In this document: piece by piece, positions 7,701 through 15,756 of the stretch
Numbering within the stretch: the first letter of the stretch is position 1
Layout of the letters: every line of letters starts with the position of its first letter
Source of the DNA: Ignavibacteria bacterium
GTDB taxonomy: Bacteria > Bacteroidota > Ignavibacteria > Tepidaquicellales > Tepidaquicellaceae
NCBI GenBank assembly: GCA_019187405.1
Contig: JABAQZ010000019.1
Coordinates: forward strand, 1-64,000
Reading direction: 5' to 3'
DNA length: 64,000 nt
The notes under the pieces: model-generated
The model's database searches: none
What the model was told of the DNA's origin: nothing
Seen by the model: the letters and a program-made list of their open reading frames with translations, nothing else
Program-made: the position numbers and the translations under genes

Positions 7701-8036
7701 TTACGTAGTTAAGATAGTGTAAGTTTTAAAGTCTGAGGACATTGGCATTTCATCTCCCTTTTCTTTGGCAATTTTTAAATCCTCAAAACCTCTCTTATGA
7801 CCTTCAATGAATTCCGGTGATTTAGTCCATTCACTGAAAGCTTCTTTTGATTTCCAGTGAGAAACAATAAGATATTCGCTTTTACCGTCTTCCGGTTTTA
7901 AAACTTCCATATTTATGAATCCCGGCATTTTGTCAATTGCTTTTGCTCTTGAAGAAAATAGTTCTTCAAATCTTGGTTTATAGTGATCTTTGCATGAGAT
8001 GTAATTTATTGCAACAAAGCTTTTTTTCTGCTCCAT
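7701..8036 (-). CDS. Antibiotic biosynthesis monooxygenase (ABM) family, IsdG/HmoB-like
   Basis: 111 residues, one ABM ferredoxin-like domain, which is the usual length. The segments FVAINYISCKDHYKPRFEELF, MPGFINMEVLKP, YLIVSHWKSKEAFSEW and FIEGHKRGF follow the pattern of the haem-degrading IsdG/HmoB group: an early Asn, a Trp in the HW strand and a His in EGHKRG. Haem degradation to release iron is therefore the best guess, though many ABM proteins do other chemistry. A TonB receptor operon and a candidate Fnr box lie just downstream, which fits iron handling. Cytosolic. Confidence 0.8.
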   Translation of the reverse strand: MEQKKSFVAINYISCKDHYKPRFEELFSSRAKAIDKMPGFINMEVLKPEDGKSEYLIVSHWKSKEAFSEWTKSPEFIEGHKRGFEDLKIAKEKGDEMPMSSDFKTYTILTT

Positions 8037-8108
8037 TATTTGTAGTTTAGTTTAAAAAAGTTGGAGCAAATATAATGCTTATTTAGACTTAGTTCAAATA
8101 ATAAATAA

Positions 8109-9290
8109 TTACTTTACATTCAGCAAATATCCTTTCAGATATTTTGTCTCATTCATTTGAGGAATTACAGGATGATCAAAAGAGCAGTTAATGGATTCGA
8201 GGATTCTTATTTTTCTTTTTGATGATAACGATGATTTGACTATAACATCTTCAAAAGTTTTTTCGCTAATGTGGTGTGAACATGAAAAAGTAAATAACAA
8301 CGAATTTGTTTTTAACAGACGCATGCATTTAGTATTCAGCTCTTCGTAACCTTTTAACGCGCTAACGAGATTTTTTCTTGATTTGGTAAATGAAGGGGGA
8401 TCAAGAATTATTACGTCATATTTTTTATCCGACTGAAACAATCCATTCAGATATTCAAATACATCTGAACAGATAAAATTTATTCTTTCGGCAGAATTTA
8501 AAGCGGCATTTTCTTTTGCCATTTTAATACTATGCTCAGATGAATCAACTGCAGTTATTTCATTCGCTCCTTCAAAAACACATGTGATTGCAAAACCTCC
8601 TTCATTACAAAATAAATCAAGTACACAATGTCTGTCATGAATGTATTTTCCTACAATTTTTCTGCTTCGCCTTTGATCAAGATAAAATCCTGTCTTCTGT
8701 CCATTTATTAAGTCAAATTTGAATTTTATACCATCTATTTCTTCAGTAAAAATAAATTCATTACTTGGCATCTCGCTGAAAATTATTCCTTCTCTCTTTT
8801 CAAGACCTTCAAGCTTTCTAAGATCATTATCATTTTTTTCTACAATTAGTTTTGCTTTAAAATATTCTTTAAGAATATTCACAATGTCTTCGAGATAACT
8901 CTCCATACCAAGCGAGAATATCTGAATAGAATATCTGTCGCCGAATTTGTCTATTATCAGACCAGGCAAAAAATCACTTTCGCTGTTTACTATGCGGTAA
9001 ACATTTCCTGACTCCCTGTAAAGTTTTCTCAAAGAATTTGCATTATTGATTTTCTTAAGTATAAACTTTTTATCAATTATCTCATCTTTATCCGTAATAT
9101 GACGGTAAGCAATAAGGGAGTTTTTATTATAGAAACCTTTTCCGAGAAATCTGCCGTTTTCGGTAAAGAGTTCAGATACTTCACCGTTAGTTACAAAATC
9201 TTCAATCTTTTTAATCTCATTGCTGAAAACCCACTGATGTCCTGCAAGAAGTCTTCTGTCTTCGTTTTTTTTGAGATAGATTTTTGCCAA
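8109..9290 (-). CDS. rlmI: Class I rRNA methyltransferase, RlmI/RlmK family (23S rRNA m5C)
   Basis: 393 residues from a TTG start at 9290; the next residues (AKIYLKK, then GHQWVFSNEI) match the usual N-terminus, so TTG is real. An N-terminal PUA RNA-binding domain (about 1-75) is followed by a Rossmann fold with motif I VLDLFCNEGGFA, the acidic VDSS after strand 2, motif IV ILDPPSF and the Cys motif FSCSHH. The family methylates a cytosine of 23S rRNA with S-adenosylmethionine. It is the last gene of the bshC-GT9-rlmI run, 13 bases after the glycosyltransferase. Confidence 0.88.
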   Translation of the reverse strand: MAKIYLKKNEDRRLLAGHQWVFSNEIKKIEDFVTNGEVSELFTENGRFLGKGFYNKNSLIAYRHITDKDEIIDKKFILKKINNANSLRKLYRESGNVYRIVNSESDFLPGLIIDKFGDRYSIQIFSLGMESYLEDIVNILKEYFKAKLIVEKNDNDLRKLEGLEKREGIIFSEMPSNEFIFTEEIDGIKFKFDLINGQKTGFYLDQRRSRKIVGKYIHDRHCVLDLFCNEGGFAITCVFEGANEITAVDSSEHSIKMAKENAALNSAERINFICSDVFEYLNGLFQSDKKYDVIILDPPSFTKSRKNLVSALKGYEELNTKCMRLLKTNSLLFTFSCSHHISEKTFEDVIVKSSLSSKRKIRILESINCSFDHPVIPQMNETKYLKGYLLNVK

Positions 9291-9303
9291 TAATATTTAT
9301 CGA

Positions 9304-10251
9304 TTAATTGATTCTTATTTCATAATCCATGCACAGAAAATGTTTTCTGGGACACTTATCTTTTCCAATGTGTGTGCATGGTCTGCAATTTAAATTATTA
9401 TTTTCGAAAACTTCAGAAGTATCAAGCTGCGGGAAGAAGCCAAATTCTTTTACAGTACTTCCAAACAGCACAATTACCTTTTTACCCAAAGCTTCAGAAA
9501 GGTGTAATACTGCACTGTCATTGCAGATTACATATTCACTGTTAAATAAAACATTCAAAAGAGATTTCATATTAAGTTTTCCGCACATATTGATTATACC
9601 CGGGCATTCGTTTTCAAGATATCCGCAAATAGAAACATCCCTATCGCTGTCATCTCCGGTTAAAACTATTTTCACATCTTTAACAGATTTAATAAAATTT
9701 ATAAACCTTTCTGCCGGATAAGTTTTTGTAAAATGTTTCGACGAAGGAGAAATTACGATGTATCTGCCGTCAAATATTTTTTCTTTTGAAAACTTTAAAT
9801 CAGAGGTTGTAAATCCAGTTTTGACAATATTAATTATTCCTTCAGCAGTATTGATATACTTTTTATACACCGGAATTATCTCTCGGAAAAAACTCCACTT
9901 AAACCAAACCAGTAAAAGCTTTCTTATACTTTCTTTCTTAACTCTTTTCAAAGTTTTTCCTTTGCCAAAACTTACAAGTCGGCTCTTGAAGTTTTTCTGC
10001 AGGTCAAGGATCAAATCATATTCCGAAGAAGAGATTTCGTTCGCCGTTACGGATAATTTTTTATTCAGAATGAGAATTCTGTCAATGTCCGGATTCAACT
10101 TCAGTATTTCAGAGTATTTTTCTTTTACGAGAAAATTTATTTCAGAATCCGGTAACGTTTGCTTGAGAATTTTAATAAGAGGAAATGTTAGGACAATATC
10201 ACCCAGCGACGAGAATCTTATGATTAATATTTTTCTGATGTCTTTCAACAA
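9304..10251 (-). CDS. Glycosyltransferase family 9 (heptosyltransferase-like)
   Basis: 315 residues, TTG start at 10251 (a second TTG follows directly). The N-terminus ILIIRFSSLGDIVLTFPLI is the GT9 signature. The C-terminal half has VISPSSKHFTKTYP and the nucleotide-sugar pocket ICNDSAVLHLSEALGKKVIVLFGST. GT9 enzymes add heptose or related sugars to the lipopolysaccharide inner core on the cytoplasmic face of the inner membrane. A Cys-rich tail (NCRPCTHIGKDKCPRKHFLC) is common in the family. Ten bases separate it from bshC; that link is probably transcriptional only. Confidence 0.88.
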   Translation of the reverse strand: MLKDIRKILIIRFSSLGDIVLTFPLIKILKQTLPDSEINFLVKEKYSEILKLNPDIDRILILNKKLSVTANEISSSEYDLILDLQKNFKSRLVSFGKGKTLKRVKKESIRKLLLVWFKWSFFREIIPVYKKYINTAEGIINIVKTGFTTSDLKFSKEKIFDGRYIVISPSSKHFTKTYPAERFINFIKSVKDVKIVLTGDDSDRDVSICGYLENECPGIINMCGKLNMKSLLNVLFNSEYVICNDSAVLHLSEALGKKVIVLFGSTVKEFGFFPQLDTSEVFENNNLNCRPCTHIGKDKCPRKHFLCMDYEIRIN

Positions 10252-10261
10252 AGAAAAGTTA

Positions 10262-11926
10262 CTAATCGGAATTTATTTGTTCGGGTTCCGGAGTTATCAC
10301 CTGATGAGTAAAATCATCAATTTTAATTTCCTCATAAAGGCGGTTGATAATATTCAATCCATATTTATTTAGAAAGTAAATTATGTTAACAACTCTTTCC
10401 TGAAAATTATTTCCCGGATAAATGTTTGCCGATACCATATTAAGTTTACCCGAAATTACTTCATTTTTTTTAGTCTGAAGGTTTAAATATTTTTCCTTTG
10501 CAACATCGAGAGAATCAAGAAACTGCTTGTTTCTTTTTGTAAATGATGCAGTCTGATTTTCATCTATGCTTCCCAATTCTTTCTCATAAGAATAGAATAA
10601 TCCCGTAAGTTTTTCTTTCATATCTGCAAAGAGAGAATCTAGGTCTGGTCCTGAACTTGCAGCAATTAGTTTTCTTGCAAGCTCCTTTTCATTAAACAAT
10701 TCTGCAAAAGTAAGATTAAATTTATCCATAAAATTCTTCACTTTGTTTTCAAGAATTGTAACGGAAATTCTTGGGTAAATTACGGGCATACTTTCTTCAA
10801 AAATCTTATAAACATTTTTAAGTTGTGCAAAATACGCAATTTCAGAAGGACCTCCTATATAAGCAACTGTCGGAAAGAGATAGTCCTGACAAACCGGTCT
10901 TGTAACAACATTCCAGCTGAATCTTTCCGTATGATCTTCAAGAAGAGCGAATAATTCATCTTTTGAAAATTTCTGACGTGAATGCTTTAAAGCATAAACT
11001 TCATTCTCCCTGGTTTCAATCAGATACCTATTGTCTTCGTGGATATAAAAAAGATTAACTACTTTAGGTTTAATTTGTGCAGTATAAACCGCTTCAAGTT
11101 CATCAGAAGTATCTATTACAGCTTCACAAGAATGCGGAGCAGTACCCAACTCTCTTTTAAATACGGGTTTGAAAAATTTCTTTAAGCGTGCATCAGATGG
11201 ATTTACAAGTATTAATCCTCTGTCACCTATTAATGAATTTATAAATCCCGCAAAAGCAAGAACAACATTATTACCAGGCTTGTAAAAATTCCGGATATTA
11301 TTCATCAATTCGTTTTTGAAATCCGAATTCTGCAATAACTCGTCAATTTTATTTGTAAATTCATTTATAAAATTGTCAAATATAATTCCGGAGGCAGGTT
11401 TAAGATATTTATCCTGTTCTTCACCGTTAATCAGATATTCAATATTCTGAATTTTATTGTCCTGCGTAAGCAGATTAATATTATTAATCTCTTTAAAATC
11501 ATGATCGTCTGCTTCCATCCAGAATAACGGTACAAATTTGAATTCCCTGAATTTATCATTTAGAAATTCAGAAAGTCTTATTGCGTTGAGAGCTTTTAGT
11601 ATAGTATAAAAAGGACCTGTAAGTAATCCAGTCTGCTGACCGGTAACAATAGCAAATGTATTATTATCATTCAGAAGTCGAATATTGGAAAATGCTTTAT
11701 CACCGGAACAGAAAGCGGAATTTTGATCATTGAGAATTTCAGTAACTTCCGTTCTAAAAAAATTCTTCCCATTAAGATAGGTTTCTTTTTTATATTCTAT
11801 GCATTTAAATATTTCTTCTAGGCTTCTGTAATCGTATTCGAAATATTTCCTTAAATTTTCAAAGTGATATAAATAATCCGTATATAATTCATTTTGGCCG
11901 GGCAAATCAGATGCAGGTATGTTCAT
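10262..11926 (-). CDS. bshC: Bacillithiol biosynthesis cysteine-adding enzyme BshC
   Basis: 554 residues, the usual length. The BshC hallmarks VTGQQTGLLTGPFYTI and FVPLFWMEADDHDFKEIN are present, as are the middle segment PTVAYIGGPSEIAYFAQL and a C-terminal coiled-coil region. BshC adds cysteine to glucosaminyl-malate, the last step of bacillithiol synthesis. bshA and bshB are not in the window. The putative bacillithiol-disulphide reductase ypdA at 46898 supports a working bacillithiol system. First gene of the three-gene minus-strand run. Confidence 0.95.
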   Translation of the reverse strand: MNIPASDLPGQNELYTDYLYHFENLRKYFEYDYRSLEEIFKCIEYKKETYLNGKNFFRTEVTEILNDQNSAFCSGDKAFSNIRLLNDNNTFAIVTGQQTGLLTGPFYTILKALNAIRLSEFLNDKFREFKFVPLFWMEADDHDFKEINNINLLTQDNKIQNIEYLINGEEQDKYLKPASGIIFDNFINEFTNKIDELLQNSDFKNELMNNIRNFYKPGNNVVLAFAGFINSLIGDRGLILVNPSDARLKKFFKPVFKRELGTAPHSCEAVIDTSDELEAVYTAQIKPKVVNLFYIHEDNRYLIETRENEVYALKHSRQKFSKDELFALLEDHTERFSWNVVTRPVCQDYLFPTVAYIGGPSEIAYFAQLKNVYKIFEESMPVIYPRISVTILENKVKNFMDKFNLTFAELFNEKELARKLIAASSGPDLDSLFADMKEKLTGLFYSYEKELGSIDENQTASFTKRNKQFLDSLDVAKEKYLNLQTKKNEVISGKLNMVSANIYPGNNFQERVVNIIYFLNKYGLNIINRLYEEIKIDDFTHQVITPEPEQINSD

Positions 11927-12022
11927 TAATTTTGTTTTAGGAAAAATTAGTCATTAATAATCAAATATGAAATTTAGTAATTTAAATAAACAAATATATT
12001 TCTAAATCAGACTTAAACTACA

Positions 12023-13786
12023 ATGAAATTTTCTTTAACAGTTTTATTTTTATTTGCATTTGGAATTTCACATGCAAATTATTCGACACCTGGAATGGGC
12101 AAGGTATGGGATTTAGACAGCATGGTAACCTATTCATCTGGAAATGTAACATACACAGCGGGTGAATATTATGTAAACGATACCATAATCATATCCGCAA
12201 GCGATACCGTAAAAGTAACAACAAATGCCGTCATAAAATTCGGAACATCAGTTTTCATTGATATTTTCGGAGTGCTAATTGTTAATCCTCCTGATTCCGC
12301 AAAGATAACAGCACAGGATACTTCATTAAAATTTCTCGGATTAAAATTTGAGGATCAAAGTGATGGTTCATTTCTTAAAAAACTGATTTTTGAATATGGT
12401 AATTCAATCAGAATGCTCGACTGCAATATTTTAATAGACAGCTGCACTATAAGATTTAATAATTTAAACAGTTCATTTGCAAGCGGTGCAATTTCTCTTT
12501 TCAGATCAAACTCTGTTATCACTAACTGCAAAATATACAGAAACAGAAGAGCTGCAATAGTTTCAGGAGCAAACATTGCTTCATCGCCGGTAATAGAAAA
12601 CAATATTATATTTGAAAATGATACTGATAATACCAATGTTCCTCAAATAAATTTTGGTGCAACCGCATCAACACCTATGATTATACGTGGTAATCAGATT
12701 ATCGGCGGAATGTACAACATGAGCGGCGGTATATCATTTTTCCCAGCAGGATCAATTCCAAAAGTTATCATTGAAAACAACATCATAAAGAAAAACAGAT
12801 ATGGGATAGCAATCGCCGGAGGGAATTCTAATTTTTATATAAACAACAACATCATCGACAGCAATAATATACAGGGACTTCCGTTATCAGGCGGCAGCGG
12901 AATAAACTTTAACGGAAATTCAACGCAAATATCGGTAGTCACGAGGAATAAGATACGAGGGAATCTATGGGGAATAACAATACAAGGTACCGCTAAACCA
13001 AACCTTGGGGATTTGTTCAGTTCAGACACCTCCGATGCAGGTCTAAATGAAATATATTGGAATGGTAACAGCGGAAAAATTTTTGATTTATTTAACAATA
13101 CAATTGATTCAATTAAAGCAATGAATAATTATTGGGGATCTGCAATAATTGATTCTGTAGAATCACACATATTTCACAAACCTGACAGTGCAGTATTGGG
13201 ACAAGTAAGATATTTACCGCTGCAATCCCTTAAGCTGAATCTCAAATTACTTACCGAAGGATTATATAATAATAGTATTGATCTTTTAGCGCGAAAAGAT
13301 ACAATGAAAGTATATTTAAGAAATGCTGATGCGCCATATTCTATTGTTGACTCTGCAATTAGTACGATTGATACAGTCACATTCACAGGATTATTTGAAT
13401 TTTTCAATGCGTTTAGCGGACAATATTACATTCAGGTAAAGCATTTCAATTCACTTGAAACTTGGAGTAAATCGGGAGGAGAAACATTATCGCTGAATGT
13501 ATCTATTAATAATTTTGATTTCACAAATTCATCCGGACAAGCATACGGCGGGAATATGATATTAGAAGGAAGCAGGTATTGTTTTTACAGCGGTGACATT
13601 GATCAAAACGGAATAATAGATGCCAGCGATTCCGGACCGACCGATAACGATGCTTCTAATTTTGCCTCAGGCATAAGACTGCTGACAGATCTAGACGGAA
13701 ACAATATAGTAGATGCAAATGACATGGCAATACTGGACAATAACACAGCAAACTTTGTGCAGGTAATATCACCTTTGGTCAAGTGA
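12023..13786 (+). CDS. Secreted right-handed beta-helix protein with dockerin-like Ca-binding tail
   Basis: 587 residues with a signal peptide (about 1-18). Residues 40-370 contain the N-rich ladder of parallel beta-helix coils (SPVIENNIIFENDT, KVIIENNIIKKNRYGIAI, FYINNNIIDSNNI), as in pectate-lyase-like folds. The last 60 residues hold two acidic loops, GDIDQNGIIDASDSG and TDLDGNNIVDANDM, which resemble a dockerin type I pair that binds calcium. No T9SS tail is seen. The fold often binds or cuts polysaccharide, but no catalytic residues can be assigned, so the function is open. Monocistronic. Confidence 0.72.
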   Translation: MKFSLTVLFLFAFGISHANYSTPGMGKVWDLDSMVTYSSGNVTYTAGEYYVNDTIIISASDTVKVTTNAVIKFGTSVFIDIFGVLIVNPPDSAKITAQDTSLKFLGLKFEDQSDGSFLKKLIFEYGNSIRMLDCNILIDSCTIRFNNLNSSFASGAISLFRSNSVITNCKIYRNRRAAIVSGANIASSPVIENNIIFENDTDNTNVPQINFGATASTPMIIRGNQIIGGMYNMSGGISFFPAGSIPKVIIENNIIKKNRYGIAIAGGNSNFYINNNIIDSNNIQGLPLSGGSGINFNGNSTQISVVTRNKIRGNLWGITIQGTAKPNLGDLFSSDTSDAGLNEIYWNGNSGKIFDLFNNTIDSIKAMNNYWGSAIIDSVESHIFHKPDSAVLGQVRYLPLQSLKLNLKLLTEGLYNNSIDLLARKDTMKVYLRNADAPYSIVDSAISTIDTVTFTGLFEFFNAFSGQYYIQVKHFNSLETWSKSGGETLSLNVSINNFDFTNSSGQAYGGNMILEGSRYCFYSGDIDQNGIIDASDSGPTDNDASNFASGIRLLTDLDGNNIVDANDMAILDNNTANFVQVISPLVK

Positions 13787-13822
13787 GGAATATAGTATTG
13801 TAAGTTTGGGGAGTAAAAGCGG

Positions 13823-13888
13823 AAACCCTGACAGCGTTTTGGAGACTTTAATAGATATTGGAAGGTAGATAAAACGCTGTCAGGGTTT
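13823..13888. repeat. Palindromic repeat, copy 1 (18-bp arms)
   Basis: AAACCCTGACAGCGTTTT at 13823-13840 is repeated inverted and exact at 13871-13888, with a 30-base loop. It lies between convergent genes and ends in a T run on the plus strand, so it can also act as a terminator for the beta-helix gene. Confidence 0.8.
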
Positions 13889-14048
13889 TTAGTCCAGAGT
13901 GAAACACGTTCTTGAGAAGGACAATTTTTTACACTTTATTTGTATGAATTTTCCCGGCAAAATTTTTTTTTGTTTCAGAGAAAAAACAATTTCTATATTC
14001 CCGTATTGTAGGAATCCTGCAAAACAATAATATAGCAAAGCCTTCCGC

Positions 14049-14114
14049 AAACCCTGACAGCGTTCCAACTACTCTTAACCTCCTCTATACCCCCTCAAAA
14101 CGCTGTCAGGGTTT
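14049..14114. repeat. Palindromic repeat, copy 2 (16-bp arms)
   Basis: AAACCCTGACAGCGTT at 14049-14064 pairs with its exact inverse at 14099-14114. The arms match copy 1 226 bases away, but the loop sequence is unrelated. The pair fills the 361-base gap between the beta-helix gene and the convergent propeller gene. No ORF is seen in the gap. Confidence 0.8.
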
Positions 14115-14147
14115 CTTCCCATCCAAGTACACTCTCTGCCTCCTTCC

Positions 14148-15665
14148 TTATTTCACCAATATCATCCGCTTCGTTTCTTTGTAAATTCCCTTCTCCGATT
14201 TCGCTTTTAATTCATAAAAGTATATCCCACTCGGCATGCCTTTACCATCAAACTCAACCGAATAACTCCCGGGCAATTTCATTCCATTTATCAGTGATTT
14301 GATTTCATTCCCTAATACATCAAATATTCTGATTGTTACTTCCGAAGTATTTAATATCTGAAAATTTATTGTCGTACCTGGATTAAACGGATTTGGATAA
14401 TTCTGATACAGCTTGAAAATATCTGCAGACTGCTGCCCGTTGCCGACTGAAACAACTAAATCTGGATTATACTCCGATACATACTGATAATTTGCTCCTG
14501 TAACGATCGTTCTTACAATCGCTCCGCTTCCCGAATCTATTTCATGCACACCCGTTGAATTCGTTGTCATAAAATTTCCGTTTCCCAATAGATATACACT
14601 CCTGTTACCTGTTACTCCCGTTAGTGTCCGTATATAATTTCCCGCAGAGTCCATTACTACCAATCCCGAAGGCGAAGAAAATCCCGCTACAACTATGTTC
14701 CCATTTTGCATCCTGAACATTTGCTGAGGAAATGACAAATTACTCGATGAATAAAATGAAGAAATAAAATTTCCACTAAGATCAAATTTCGTAATTCTGT
14801 TTGCACCGGATGAATTTGTTATCAGCATATCAGAATCACGAAGAAGTATGTCAAACGGACTGTTAACATTTCCCGAAATGAATGTGCCTATATGAACTCC
14901 TGCAGTATCAAACTGCTGAATTGTATTCTGACTTCCTCCGCTGGCTACGGTAACAAGTAAATTTCTGTTTGCTCTGAAACGGATTCCTCTCATGTTATCT
15001 ACAATTGCATTATTTACTCCTGTAGATGGAGCAAACCAAGTAATATATGTTCCTGATGTATCAAATTTTTGCACAAGATCGCTTATCTGATCAGAAACTA
15101 ATATATTTCTTTTATTGAAATGCTGAAGAGCATGTTTCGGACTCTGAAGATTAGGAGTTGAACTCATTAAAAATGCAGTATCTACAAGATCTCCATTGCT
15201 TTGTTTAAACAAATATACTCTGTCAAATGTCCAGTCCGGTACCATTAGATATACTTCTCCCGGTGAAAAATCAGTTAAAGCAGTCTTATAAATTTCACCC
15301 GTATTATCAATTATATTCCCGTTTCCAAAATCAATTCTCGAATTTGTAGGATCAAACTCATTCTTTATTTCTTCATAAAATGCACAATATCCTCCGTTGT
15401 AAACATCATGAAGATCCGTGAAAACTGCATAAACAACCCTGCCGTCTTCAATAAATTTTGCATCAATCATTCTTCCTGATTTAGTAAGTATGTTAACAGG
15501 TAAATTTTTTGACAGTGCCTCTTTTCTTGCAATATTAACTAAAGCAGGATATTGCTCGCTCTGTATAAGTAATTCTTCAAAGCTTATTCTGGGTTTTGAA
15601 TTTCCGCTTGCGACTGTTACAAAATAAATTAGCAAGACTGATAATGTTTTTAGAAAATAATTCAT
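14148..15665 (-). CDS. Secreted beta-propeller protein with T9SS sorting domain
   Basis: 505 residues with an N-terminal signal peptide (about 1-21). Residues 170-390 carry repeated blades of NHL/6-bladed type (DLVQKFDTSGTYITWF, NTIQQFDTAGVHIGTF, NRITKFDLSGNFISSF, GLVVMDSAGNYIRTL). From about residue 420 the T9SS type A domain begins (LYQNYPNPFNPGTTINF) and ends ETKRMILVK. No catalytic residues are recognisable; such propellers usually bind ligands or partners at the cell surface. It is separated by 91 bases from the upstream BNR propeller gene and may be co-transcribed with it. Confidence 0.8.
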   Translation of the reverse strand: MNYFLKTLSVLLIYFVTVASGNSKPRISFEELLIQSEQYPALVNIARKEALSKNLPVNILTKSGRMIDAKFIEDGRVVYAVFTDLHDVYNGGYCAFYEEIKNEFDPTNSRIDFGNGNIIDNTGEIYKTALTDFSPGEVYLMVPDWTFDRVYLFKQSNGDLVDTAFLMSSTPNLQSPKHALQHFNKRNILVSDQISDLVQKFDTSGTYITWFAPSTGVNNAIVDNMRGIRFRANRNLLVTVASGGSQNTIQQFDTAGVHIGTFISGNVNSPFDILLRDSDMLITNSSGANRITKFDLSGNFISSFYSSSNLSFPQQMFRMQNGNIVVAGFSSPSGLVVMDSAGNYIRTLTGVTGNRSVYLLGNGNFMTTNSTGVHEIDSGSGAIVRTIVTGANYQYVSEYNPDLVVSVGNGQQSADIFKLYQNYPNPFNPGTTINFQILNTSEVTIRIFDVLGNEIKSLINGMKLPGSYSVEFDGKGMPSGIYFYELKAKSEKGIYKETKRMILVK

Positions 15666-15756
15666 ATTACTATTAAATTTGATTATTAAATGAGTTATGT
15701 ATTAATTTCAAATAAAATTTATAATAAATATTAAAACGAAGATTCAGAATTTTCGT

